A stretch of DNA of 64,000 nucleotides. It comes from Emmonsiellopsis sp. PD_33 (taxonomy: Eukaryota; Ascomycota; Eurotiomycetes; Onygenales; Ajellomycetaceae). Positions 45,985-57,444 of this stretch are shown here, in pieces. Under the pieces are notes generated by a model, which saw only the letters and a program-made list of their open reading frames with translations, searched no databases and was not told the DNA's origin. Position 1 is the stretch's first letter, and the number at the start of each line of letters is the position of its first letter. A program made the translations under genes and the position numbers. The stretch spans positions 62,001 through 126,000 of the forward strand of contig JANTQF010000038.1 in assembly GCA_032988165.1 (NCBI GenBank), given 5' to 3'.

Positions 45985-46520
45985 CTTTTCCGAACGAGTG
46001 GGCAATGGAGATAAGTAGATCTATTTCTCTTGAAGAATTCTTTCTAACTCCTCCTTGTTTTTGGGACGTTCTTCGTAAATACTAGTATACAAAATTAGCT
46101 CGTTATTTAGGAAAGATCAGGACCTTGAAAATTTTCTTTTTATCAAGTCTGCCTATCGAGCCTGGAAGGGAGGTTAATAAATACCTAGTTTAATTATTAT
46201 TATTCTTCTTGAAAATTTGCTGGCCTTTGTTCTCTGCCTTGATATTATTTAGCAGGCAGTGGGTCGGGGGAGGTCAAGCTAAATAAGTTATTTTTAAAGT
46301 CAGCATGTATTGTCCTAGCCAGAAGAAGGGAGCAGAGCCGCAGCTGCATCCATAATAGCGTGTATTTGTATCTCCGATGCGGCGGAACGGTCAAGGTGGT
46401 TGGTTCAATTTGGAGTGAGGAACGCGAGGAAAACTGACCTCCTTTCTTGTTTGAAGCTGGACAGTTTTGAATGGATATATTCTAGTAACAACTACTGATG
46501 TTGGAGTGGGTGGCGGTATG
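45985..46520. promoter_or_regulatory. Upstream region of zinc-ribbon gene, last CpG-containing DNA before the island
   Basis: Lies 5' of the zinc-ribbon gene. CpG is still present (for example about 46340-46420). No gene is supported. Confidence 0.4.
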
Positions 46521-46608
46521 TATGGGCAGTGGTCTGGGGATGGAAGGGAAAGCAGGTTATTAGTACAGCAGGTTATGCTGCATTATAACCTGGCCCACAG
46601 AATAACCT

Positions 46609-46640
46609 GTTATCTGGGGGGGCTTGGTGTATGAACACCA
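46609..46640 (+). repeat. Candidate left inverted terminal repeat of the island
   Basis: Starts GTTATCTGGGGGGG and continues CTTGGTG. The right-hand partner at 57412-57444, read on the minus strand, starts GTTATATGGGGGGG and continues TATGGTG: about 18 of 21 bases match. A second, weaker copy (GTTATCTCAGGGGGG) follows at about 46651. Whether it is a real transposon end is uncertain. Confidence 0.35.
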
Positions 46641-46869
46641 CCAAATAAACTGTTATCTCAGGGGGGTCAGTGGGGTGAGTTACCTTGACAGTTATCCAGA
46701 TTCCTTATATGATGATTGGTAGAAACAGGTGGTTAGCCCCTGACTGCCTGCAAGTCTAATGAATAAGATATATATATATTTCCCCCTTCTCTTCCCAGTC
46801 AGCAGCTGGTGTAGCATAGCACATCAATAATATTATAGTATGATGTCTATATATATATGAGGTGGATGA

Positions 46870-48060
46870 TTTTGCACTGGATTTCCTTTCCCCAAAGAAA
46901 CTTCATAACATTCTCACTATTTCAACCTGAAATCTGAAATAAACTACCATATAAAGACTGAAAAAATAAAAAGAAAAAAGGTCAAAACTGAGCCCTTAAA
47001 ATCACTATATAGAGGCAGAAAAGAAAAAAGAGACAGTAAAAAAATAAGATATAAAGAAAGATAAAATTAAGTACTTAAAAATAAAAGATAAGTTAGAGGT
47101 AAAGGTAAAGATAAAATCAATCTAAAATAAAAAGCACATAGAAAGTAGAGTTCATATAAACTAGATAAAGATATTTTTAAAATCATTAGAGACTATTATC
47201 TTATCTCATCTCACATCAAAATTAAAGAAGCTCTACTCAATATAAATGAGATTCTCAGAGGTTAAGCTAACCTAAACCTATATTATCTCTGAGGTGACTT
47301 CTCTATATGAGTCCTAACTGATAACTAAAGAGGTAGAAAGAGAGGATAATAAACTCCAGCTATTATATTTCTAATTATTTTATATGGAGTAGTGAGTATA
47401 ATAGTTATGTTACTTGTAATTACTATAGCACTCACCAAAGTGACTAGATACTCATATACAAGCTATAAAGAGCTAATAACCTATACTATCTGCACAGGCA
47501 TTATAGGATCTAACTGACTATTATCCACATAAGTGAATAAGAATTACATTGATATATAACTATCAGTTAGATATAATCTGAGCTATACTGATGATTTCTA
47601 ACTGAAAGAGCACATCATTTCTGAGCTATACTAGAATCATATAGAACTAAGAGGAGTAAGTAAAGTTGACTAGTTGCTAGCTACTAATATAAAGATATAG
47701 ATACTCATTCTGGAGATATTATATAATCTAATTATATAATTATTATAAAGCTCTATATCTATATAGAGTTAGTCTCACCACTTTCTCTTTCTATAAGTAC
47801 TATATAGAGGGTTTATACTTACATTTTAGAGGCTTTTTCATAAATGTTTCCTCTTTAAAGGAGGAAGAGGAGAAGGAGGAGGAGAAGAAAAAGTTATAAG
47901 AGATTTTTACAGACAGGCAGATAGGTAGGTAGGTAGAGGAGAGAATCTTTTGTATGTAAAGAAGAAGAATTAATAATGATTATAATAATAGAGAAAAAAA
48001 AATTAAGAAGTAGAGAAGAGTCAGATATTTATAGTTAGAGGTTATGAACTTTTCTATATA
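46870..48060. other. AT-rich mutated DNA, no recognisable element
   Basis: Low-complexity A/T/G sequence with no CpG and no long frame. Purine-rich run at about 47858-47890 and a TAGG-type repeat at about 47926-47937. Origin unknown. Confidence 0.4.
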
Positions 48061-48401
48061 TGAAGCTGTTCATATAGAGCTTCATAAAGGCTAGTAAATG
48101 AAAAAGAGGTTATTAGAACAGATCATTTATCCTCTATATAGAGCTTTATGAGAGCAATTAAATGATAAAGAGGCTTCTAGAGTAGAATGTTTACCCTTCA
48201 TATAGAGCTTTATAAGAGTAATTAAATAATAAAGAGGCTTCTGAAGTAGAATATTTACCTTACCCTCTTTATCTGACTTTATTCATATAGAGGTTTGTAA
48301 GAGCAATTAAATGGTAAAAAAATTAGCAAAATAGGATGTTTATCTCACCTCTTTATCTAACTTTATTCATATAGAGGTTTGTAGGTTTATAAGAGCAATT
48401 A
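48060..48401. repeat. Diverged tandem units interrupted by the retrotransposon
   Basis: About five units of some 60-80 bp share the order ATATAGAG(C/G)TTT, AAGAGCAATTAAAT, AAAGAGG and GTTTA(C/T)C, but differ by substitutions and small indels. The last unit ends in AATTA and is resumed after the 3' LTR at 54377 (AATTAAATGATAAAGAG), so the gypsy element inserted inside one unit. Confidence 0.6.
48397..48401. repeat. 5-bp target site duplication (left copy)
   Basis: AATTA immediately precedes the 5' LTR; the same five bases follow the 3' LTR. Confidence 0.85.
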
Positions 48402-48655
48402 TGTGAAGGGCTACATCCTTATACTCTATATCTATAGCTCACCCAAACTTCACCCAATCTCCAACTGCCCAATCAGACACCTCTGACTGGGCCTTTATAT
48501 GAATGTTTATTCACTTCAACCTCATGTAATTCCCTTCTATTTATATTACATGATCTTATGATTCCTTTTCCTTTTTCCTTTCTTTCTCTAGTGATTACAA
48601 TTTTGATTCTAGCATATAGCTCATATAATCTACTTATCAGAGCACATTCATTACA
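48402..48655 (+). repeat. 5' LTR, 254 bp
   Basis: Starts TGTGAAGGGC and ends CATTACA. By hand alignment with the 3' LTR it shows about 39 differences, all transitions, no indels and no transversions. It contains no CpG. Confidence 0.9.
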
Positions 48656-48839
48656 TTTTGTAATTACTCACTTGATCTCTTCTCAGAGATCCTTATTATA
48701 TTCACCTTCCAAATATGACTTGCATGTATAGTAGATTCCTCTAAATGCAATTCACATGTATAGTAAACTCTTTTAAAATCCAAAATACAACTCACTCAGC
48801 TCAGCTCCACTGGATAACATATCAGTAAAAGGCCTTAAG

Positions 48840-49990
48840 GCCCTGACAGTTCATATCAATATCTCATGAGATTTTCCTCCAAACTTTCTGAATCCTCTAA
48901 ACTTCCTGAATTCTCTGAACTCTCTGAATTCAAACAATCTTTTAAATCCATTATGAACATGAACCCTCCACATAAAGATAGCATCCCTTCTCAGGGCTCT
49001 GACACTGAATTCCAAAACTTCATTCAGTAGCTCACAAACAAGATTGACCTCATTATCAAATAAAATTGCATACCTACACCAACTCCAGTTCCTACTTTAA
49101 TCCCCACTCATCCAACCACTCCTTTCAATGACTTCCCAAAACACCTGAAGGAGAGACTCACTACCCTTAAGAAATTCATGGGCAAATAAGTCTTCAAATA
49201 CTCTACCTGACACCTCAGTGTGAAGGCTAAAATTACTTTGAACAGCCTTGCAATCAGATTTCTTACTGACTAGGCCTGATACATCTACACCCAACTCTCT
49301 GGCACCACTATCACTCAATTCCACCCTTAGATGAAGGCTAATGCCAAGCTCATTCCTATAACCCCTAATATCATTCTCAATCAGCTTGACATCCTTTTCT
49401 CTGACCCTTTAGTGGCTCAGAAGGCTCTGACCTGGCTGCACAGTGTTCATCAGAAGACCAACCTACTTGTCATCTTTCTTTTAAGATTTAATCAGAAGAT
49501 CCTAAAAGTCAGTAGCTAGTTATAAGATGACACTGTCAAGAAAGCCCTACTTAAGAAGGCCATCAAGTTTGAGCTCCTGCAGTAGATCATCACCTCTATC
49601 AAACCTCCTATATATCTTGAATATTACATGAAGCTCTGTAGTATAGAGAACAACCTATTCAAGGTCAAGGTTATTTAGAGCTGAATTTATGATAATATTC
49701 CTACTACCTCTAGAGTAGCCTTTCCCAGAGCAACTTAGCCCCACAATTCAAACACTATGGACTGGAAGCTGACAGCTCACATGAATGATTTTCATATTCC
49801 TAATATGACTGTCACCACTGTTACTAACTGCCACACCTGAGGTATTTGCATCAACTGTGATAAATCTAGGCACAGAGCTGCTAACTACTGTAGCACCCAT
49901 GTTCCCCTGAAATCATCTGTATGATCCACAAATGTGCAGACTAAGCTCAAGGAAGAGGAGGACTTTAAAGATGCTAAATTAGACTTGGGA
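48840..49990 (+). pseudogene. gag remnant of the gypsy element
   Basis: A single frame can be followed with interspersed stops (for example FIQ-stop-LTNKIDLIIK-stop, and around 49331-49519 an open stretch MKANAKLIPITPN...). A zinc-knuckle-like Cys/His cluster (CINCDKSRHRAANYC) lies near 49850-49895, where the nucleocapsid part of Gag is expected. The stops fit C-to-T changes in CAA, CAG and CGA codons. Confidence 0.75.
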
Positions 49991-49999
49991 AAAGACTAG

Positions 50000-52900
50000 T
50001 TTCCATGCAAAATTGCAAGTGGAAGCTCCCAGAGTTAGATAGAAAGACCTTTAAGAAGAAAATGATAGTTTTAGTAATCCTTATACCTATCATAGTTAAT
50101 CATTCTTTTAATATGAATGCTATGGTAGACAGTGACTACTGTTACTACACAATAATTCATCCTCACATGGTTAACTATTATAATCTTCTGTGTATCTTAA
50201 TTATCCCCCAAAAGATTGAAGGCATCAGTAGTAACACTGGCAGCTTCATACAAAATATGGTGAAGCTTGATGTTGATGTCAGCAGATTTCTTCAAGAGAA
50301 TACTTATACATATAAAATTAAGAATCTCTCATATGACTTTATATTAGATCTATCTTAATTATCTGAACATCAAGCTCTCATCAACACACACAATTAGTGT
50401 GTTATGTTCCCTGGAGACATCTATATGTTCAAAAAGGATGTTCATAAGACTGTCAACCTTCACTAGATCTCTGCTAATGCCTTTGAACTCCTCTAATGTT
50501 ATAATTAGAAGCTCAAGTCCTAATCCCCCATCAAAATCTTCACTACTAGCATGTCTGACATAGAGAAAGCTCTCTCCCAACTCTTTAAAAAGCTGAAGAC
50601 TGACCCTGCAACAGTCCTTCCCCTACACTATCATGAATTCCTTGATGTTTTTGACCATAAAGCTGCTAAGAAGCTCTCACTATTCCATAGTGTGCATGAT
50701 TATCACATTGAACTCAAAAAGACAGACAGTAAAGATCCCCAGCTGCCCTGAGGATCTCTATACAACATGTTACATAATGAACTACTCATACTCCATAAGA
50801 CTCTCAATGATCTTCTTGATAAAGGTTTCATTCAAGTTAGTAATTTGCCTGCCAGCACACCCATCCTTTTCATTAAGAAGCTTAATAGAGGTCTCTAATT
50901 CTGTGTAGATTACTGTGGCCTCAATTAACTCACAAGAAAAGATCATTATCTACTACTATTAATCAATAAGACTCTTAAATGAATCAGATGAGTCAAGTAG
51001 TTCATAAAGTTTGACATCATCTCTATATTTTATAAAATTTAAATTGCAGAAGGAGATGAATGACTAACTACCTTTCACACAAGATATGATCTATTTGAAT
51101 GGATAGTTATCCTCTTCAGCCTCATAAATATTCTGAGTACCTTTCAGAAGTACATTAACTGGGCTCTATAAAACTATTTAGATGAATTCACCTCCATCTA
51201 CCTTAATGACATTCTCATCTTCACTGATGGATCTCACAAATAGCATCAAGAGTATGTTCAAAAAGTCCTCACCCATCTCTGCAAACACAGTCTCCTAATT
51301 GATATTAATAAATCTATCTTTAAAGTTTAAGAGACAATCTACCTCAGCTTCATCATAGAGGCAGGGAAGGGAGTCTATATGGACCCTAAGAAGATCACCA
51401 TTATCCTCAAATAGGAGGCCCCTATAACTGTAAAAGGCATATAAGACTTCCTAGAATTCATAAATTTCTACTAATACTTCATTCAAAACTTCTCTGACAT
51501 CATCCAATTACTGACTGACCTCACACATAAAGATTAATAGTTCTAGTAGTCTAAAGAAGCAGACAAGACATTCACATACCTTAAGAAGATGTTTGTTTCT
51601 ACCCTGATGCTCATTACATTCAATCCTGATCACTTAATAGTGATTGAAATAGACTCCTCTAGTTACATCACAGGTAGCACTCTCATGTAATGGGATGATA
51701 AAGGTATCCTACAATCCTGTGCATTTATGTCCAAGAAGCTCAGCTCTATTAAAGCTAACTATGAGATCTATGACAAGGAACTCCTCACTATCATTTAATG
51801 TCTAAAAGAATGAGACTCTGAACTCTACAGTGTGAAAGACTTTGAGATCATTATAGATCATAAGAACCTTTAATATTTCATTATAACCTGTAAACTCTCT
51901 GAATACCAGATGTGCTGAGCCAAATTCCTCAGTCATTTTCATTTTATAATTTACTATTATCTCAGCACAGAGAACTTCATAGCTAACACCCTCTCCCAAT
52001 GTGAACAAGATATACCTTCTAAAGACTCTAATGCCTGCTGAGTGAACTACAAATAGAGGTTATTAGACCTATAGATTCTCAGGGACTTCAAAGCAATACT
52101 ATATAGAGTAATATGTGCCTCACCTGTCACTGTGCCAATCACAACCACCTGAGTGAACCTCATGAAAGACTCCCCTAGATCACCTCCACTCCTACTTTAG
52201 AAACTCTGGAATGCTACTATCACCTCCAATAAGTACCTTCAGATGATAACTCAGATTGTATGAGATAAAGCTTATCACTTCTCACCTAAACTCTAGGCCC
52301 ATATTGACATAGCTAAATGCTTTATGGATACTAATACCTAACTACATTTCCAGGGAAGGCAGTAAGTTCCTGATTCAGAACCATTATACACCCAAATCAT
52401 ATAAGAAACTTACAATTCTCTGATGATCAGCTACTCAGGCTATAAAGCATTCTACTAAATTTTATCTTAAGATTTCTACTGGCCTGACATGTCTCAGAGC
52501 ATCCAACAGTTCACCTGGAATTACAATGTCTGCCAATTCATTATTACCTGGTGGGATCACCATCAAGGTCTACTTAAATCTCTCCTAATCTCTGAACACA
52601 TCTGACATAATATTACCATTAATTTCACAATAGACCTCTTCATGAGTGATAGCTGCAAGAATATCCTCATCATTATTAACTATCTTAATAAGAGTATTAT
52701 TCTTAAACCCTGTATGAAGATGAACACACCCACAGTAGCTAAAGCCTTCCTCTAAAGTTCATTTTATCACCTTTATGGTCTATCTCATATAATTATCTCA
52801 GACTGTGAGACCTAGTTTATTAGAGCTATCTGGAGCTGAATCTACTAGCTCCTCAAAATCTTCCAGCACCTCTTAACTGTCTATCACCCCAAAACTGACA

Positions 52901-53490
52901 GTAGCACTAAACATATGATTCAGACAACTAAGAACTACCTCTGAAAGTTTTATTTGTACACCCAGAATGACTGAAATGAACTCCTCTTACATGCTAAACT
53001 TACAATTAATAGTTATAATATCATCAGCACTGATATTAACTCATTTTTCCTCTCATATAGTTATAATTTTGAAGTTCTTAATCTCACTAAATCATCTAAA
53101 TCTTCCACTTCACTCTATAGCTCAATCCAAATCATGGACACTATCATCTCAAAACTCCAGCAAGCTCATAAGTAGGCTGAATCCTCCATGGTCAGTGCTC
53201 AGCAGAACTAATAGAACCATGTGAATGCCCACTGAAATCCCACTGAACACCATGAGGTGAATGATAAGATCTAGCTAGACCTCTGAAACATTATAACTGA
53301 TTGCCCATCTTGCATGCTTGACTATTAATATACTAAGTACACTATTATTGAAGTCCTGGAAAGTCATAACTACTACCTTGACATGCCACCTAGGATTCAC
53401 AATGTGTTTTATATAAACCTACTCTGCAAAGCCTCTACTAACCTGTTCTCCTTGCAAGAGATCACCAACTGGCATCTGCCTGGCTAGTGT
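50000..53490 (+). pseudogene. pol remnant: protease, reverse transcriptase, RNase H, integrase
   Basis: The RT entry region (LPLHYHEFLDVFDHKAA) is near 50620, RT core with the active-site box reading YLNDILIFT near 51200 (Asp to Asn at the first catalytic Asp of the usual Y-x-D-D box), RNase H-like IEIDSSSYITG near 51640, and integrase remnants (FTIDLFMSD, then VYHPK-like text) at about 52.5-52.9 kb. Dozens of in-frame stops are present. A degenerate protease region lies upstream at about 50.0-50.36 kb. Confidence 0.85.
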
Positions 53491-53492
53491 TA

Positions 53493-53840
53493 TAAACCCG
53501 ACCCGCGAACCCACCGGGTTTCAAACCTGAAAAGAAAAAAGCCCTATGTCGGGCCCGAGGCGCCAAACCTGATGGGCTTTTTCAAACCCGATGGGTTGGC
53601 GCTAGTCCCAAATAGGCTTAGCGCCGGCCATATTAGGCTTAGCGCAGTCCCAATGCGGTTAGTGCACTCAGGCCTTGGCGCGCTAATCCAGATTTGGAAC
53701 GCGCTAAGCCTAATATGGCCGGTGCTAAGCCTATTTGGGACTAGTGCCAACCTGCAACAGGCTTTTCGGGTTGACCCCCCCTGACCTGATAACCCATTTG
53801 GGCAGGCACCTGAGGCAGTTTTTCAACCTGAACCCGAAAA
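53493..53840. mobile_element. CpG-rich foldback (MITE-like) element nested in the retrotransposon
   Basis: The insert interrupts the pol-to-chromodomain linker. It is GC-rich with many CpGs, whereas the surrounding 11 kb has almost none. Two 51-nt arms, 53595-53645 and 53701-53751, are inverted copies matching at 49 of 51 positions; both mismatches are C-to-T at CpG in the right arm. Outer sequences contain repeated AACCCG and GGGTTT blocks (AACCCGACCCGCGAACCC on the left, CTGAACCCGAAAA on the right). No coding capacity. Target duplication could not be defined with confidence. Confidence 0.75.
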
Positions 53841-53852
53841 AAAACAACACTA

Positions 53853-54110
53853 TGCCTAGTATTGTCAGGGAAGATAATGAGGTAGAATATAAGATTGAAG
53901 CCATCCTCAACTACTGCTGCCACAGACAAGGATTCCAGTACCTAGTGAAGTGGCTCAGATATGAAGCCTCTTTGTGGGAATCAACCTTTACCCTGTAAGA
54001 CACTGCTACACTTGCCCATTACAAAGAGCTGCACCTACCTGATGAGACTCTACCTACACTACTCTACATTTAATTTTCTGACCCCTTCTGCCCACCCTCT
54101 AAATCCAAAT
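53853..54110 (+). pseudogene. Chromodomain remnant at the 3' end of pol
   Basis: The frame reads EYKIEAILNYCCHRQGFQYL, then VKWLRYEASLWES, the chromodomain core with aromatic positions, as in chromoviral integrase C-termini; stops follow (TAA after FTL). Chromodomains guide integration to heterochromatin marks. A purine run (AGGGGGGGAT) precedes the 3' LTR as the expected polypurine tract. Confidence 0.8.
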
Positions 54111-54120
54111 AGGGGGGGAT
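54110..54120 (+). other. Polypurine tract before the 3' LTR
   Basis: A G-rich run (AGGGGGGGATAA) directly upstream of TGTGAAGG, the position used for plus-strand priming in LTR elements. Confidence 0.6.
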
Positions 54121-54122
54121 AA

Positions 54123-54376
54123 TGTGAAGGGCTACATCCTTATACTCTATATCTATAGCTCACTCAAACTTCACCCAATCTCTGACTGTCTAATTAGATA
54201 CCTCTAACCAGGCCTTCATATGAACATTTATTTGCTTTAACCTCACATAATTTCCTTCTGTTTATATCATATGATCTTGCAATTCCTTTTCTTTTTTCCT
54301 TCCTTTCTCTAATGATTACAATCTTGATTCTAGTGTATAACTTGCATGATCCACTTATCAGAGCACATCTATTACA
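54123..54376 (+). repeat. 3' LTR, 254 bp
   Basis: Same ends and same length as the 5' LTR. At about seven places one copy has CA where the other has TG, the signature of a former CG mutated on opposite strands. Confidence 0.9.
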
Positions 54377-54381
54377 AATTA
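54377..54381. repeat. 5-bp target site duplication (right copy)
   Basis: AATTA, identical to the left copy. Confidence 0.85.
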
Positions 54382-57300
54382 AATGATAAAGAGATCAGCA
54401 GAAGCAGGATGTTTGCCCTCTATATAGAGCTAGATAATTAAATAGTAAAGATAGTAAAGAGAATTATTTATTTATCTTATCTTCAGGCTATTACTAGGTT
54501 AAATTAAGTCACAGGCTTAAAGAATGTATATCTTAATTTATTATAGAGAGTCAGCCTATTTTCTTCATATTTATATGGAGCCCTTCAGGTCAAATTAAGC
54601 TACAGACTTGAAGAATATATATCTTAGCTTATTATAAGAAATCAGCCTATTCTCTTCATGTTCATATAGAGCTCTGCAAAAGAAGAAGAGATTAAAATTA
54701 ATATTATTATTATACTATTACTGTTTAGGACTGGCTAGCCAGTTAGTACTATTACTATAGTCTATTATAATCATTACTTATCATTAATATCAACAGGATT
54801 ATCTCCATATAGAGCTGCCAGACTACCTCTCCTTCTTTAATAAATTGAAAAGACTATTAAGGGTTAGTCTTTTTCTCTAATGTATTAGCTCAAACTTCTT
54901 AATAATAGTAGTTAGAAATATACTAGTAGTAGCATGCTTCATATAGATCTCATTAATAATTATCTTTCTCTAAGAGAATATCATCTACTCCTACTGTGTA
55001 GACTACTAAGTAATATTATAGTAATTCTTTAGACTTTATATAGAGAGGTAGTTACTCAAGCTGACAGTTTACTCATATCAGACATCTAGCACTAACAGGA
55101 TTATATGGGAGAGAGTATAGTATTCAGGGCCAGGATTCAGGTTAGGGGCAGAGTCAGATATGATTATAGTAATAATAGCAGCTATGATAGTTATAGTCAC
55201 AATTATAGTAATATTAGTATTGATGGCTACTGTAGCTACTGCTACTAAGCTTAGACTTTATATAGTGCTGTTAGAGGGCATTAGAACCTCAGGGGCTAGA
55301 GCTAAGTCAGATATGACTCATATAGAAAAGGCCACTTTATTTTAGATTAAATCACCTAGCTTATCATTTATAGTATACAGCTGCTACAGGTAAGCATCCC
55401 CTTAGTAGTTAATAGTCTAAATGATCTCCTACTATATATTCTATAGCTACTAGGCAATAATTAGCATTACTATATAGAGTTGTATATCCTCTGGAGTCTT
55501 CATATTTCTTAGGGATAATTTAATCTGCCTGGTAAACTTCATATAGTCTATCCATATGAAGATAGAATCTATCCATATGAGGTAAAGAAGAAATTATTAC
55601 TTAAGAATGATAGAGTTTTATAGCAGAATGATCTAAAACTACTTCAGTAGACTTAAAAATCTCTAAGCTACAAGATCCTACTTTTAGTTCTGATTTTAAT
55701 TTTTTTTCTTTCTTTCCTCCTCATTCAGCTCTTTATATAATATGAGTTAAGATATTCAGGAGTTCACCCAGAACTAGATGGCTCTCTTCAGACTGGGGAG
55801 AAAGCTGATCTTAACTTAGAGTATAAAGTAGTTCCTCTGAATCTAATAATTAAATTTAGTTATACTCTGTATGAACTTCTATGGAATATTTAACAGATAG
55901 TACTTAATTAGAACATTATTATTTCATCATCTAATATAATAGATCTAGCCCTTAGATATATCATTTAGCTTAGTAATTCTGAACCCCTGACTTCATCTAA
56001 GATGAGTCTTCTTGATGATAGTGAGGCCAGTGATGTTAAATATATAGTTTATCCACTAAAGCTGAGTCTTATATGAAAGTAACTAGAATGAATTAGCTTC
56101 TAAAAGAAGGTAGATATCATACTAAAAACTATACCTCTAAAAGTTTAATGCTGGCTCACCTAGGAGGTTTCAGCAATAAAAGAGGTAAAAGGTAATTATA
56201 GATATTATATAAAGTAGAGGATTACAGTGCTATAGAACTATAGCATACTTTAGCTAGCTCATCTAATTTATCTTATTATTATTTATAATCAGAATGAGTG
56301 GCTAATATGACATTGAACTCTCATTATTAAGAGAAATAGTGAAAAGATTTACTAGTTGTACTGTATGAGAGCTCTTACTTCTTAGTAGTATATTATAATT
56401 CATAAGAAAGTTGATTCCTATATGAAGATAGAGCTTAGTCTTGAAGTTCTTCTTTAATTACTTAGTTCAGTATTACTTCATTAGTTTAATTATAATGCTC
56501 TTATTATATTCATTCTAAAGAATATTAATCTTATAATTCTCATATTATACTCATCTTCATATAGACTTTTTAGCTCTATAGTCATAAAGTAGGGTATTCA
56601 GCTTTAACCTTCTTAGATGAAAGATATTAGTGGTAATACCTCTGCTTTTCTGATAAACCTATAGACTCATAATAGTAGCTATATATGATAAAACTAAGCT
56701 AATACCCAGAATCTACCTTATTATCTTACTATTTATATCTATATGATGCCTCTTATTATATTAGTAGTTATTTAGCTCATAGAACAGCATTCTCTTCTCT
56801 AAAAAGAAGATAAGCTTATTCTCTATTATTAGCTCTCTATTTATAAATATAACCTTCTTATAGAAGCTCTATGCTATGTATAATTAACTATCAGCTAGTT
56901 GTATAGAGTAGGTAGTTAGATAAACTTATCTATTATTTCTCCTACTTAAGTAAATATTATCTTAGTGTGTTCTTTAGCTGGTTCTGCTGGCCCAGAGCTA
57001 GTATCTTCTCTCTGTATGAATATAGTAGTATACTAATTACTATCTAATATATAATTATATTATTTAGTAGACTAATGATATTACATAAATCTATCATTAT
57101 TTAATTAATTTATTGTATAGTCAGTCTGTATGGTGCTAGCTGTGCTGATGACAAAAAGGAAAGATAGGGATTAAATAAGAATTAAGGATTAGAGTATATG
57201 AATAATGTAGGTAAAGGTCAGGTTGAGTAGAGTAGTATTATAGATTTCTATTATTATCAGGCTTTATATGTAGTGAGAAGATGGAGGAAAAATGGCCACA

Positions 57301-57411
57301 TCTAGGCTACTCTAGAGAGCTAGGAAAAAAAAAATCCACTCCATATGGAGCTGGGCCAGTGGCAGCTGGGTGGCAAGTTATTATGGGCTTGATGTAACAT
57401 ACATAGTAACC
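54382..57411. other. AT-rich mutated DNA with possible remnant of a second element
   Basis: The first 90 bp continue the tandem units interrupted by the retrotransposon. From about 55.73 kb a plus-strand frame can be followed for several hundred bases between TAA/TAG stops (text such as LDGSLQTGEKADLNLEYKVV, then MSLLDDSEASDVKYIVYP). This resembles a mutated coding sequence, but I recognise no domain. No LTRs or TIRs are assigned to it. Confidence 0.35.
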
Positions 57412-57444
57412 TGTGTTATAACACACCACCATACCCCCCCATAT
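57412..57444 (-). repeat. Candidate right inverted terminal repeat of the island
   Basis: On the minus strand reads GTTATATGGGGGGGTATGGTG, partner of the left repeat at 46609. It lies about 40 bp before CpG reappears. Confidence 0.35.

Larger units (their letters stand above)
48402..54376 (+). mobile_element. Degenerate Ty3/gypsy (chromovirus-type) LTR retrotransposon
   Basis: Full-length structure: 254-bp LTRs at both ends starting TGTGAAGG and ending ATTACA, flanked by AATTA duplications. Between them, in plus-strand order, are gag-like, protease/reverse transcriptase/RNase H, integrase and chromodomain remnants. The order RT before integrase defines Ty3/gypsy; the terminal chromodomain defines chromoviruses. 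Every domain is interrupted by stops. Without the nested insert of about 350 bp, the element is about 5.6 kb, normal for the group. It is an endogenous fungal retroelement and no longer capable of coding. Confidence 0.92.

Noticed and set aside
53572..53998. Open frames crossing the foldback insert
   Set aside because: The frame is open on both strands because of the inverted repeat; it joins insert and chromodomain remnant by chance.
55160..55345. 61-codon hydrophobic frame in the island
   Set aside because: Ile/Val/Thr repeats from AT-rich mutated DNA; no family.
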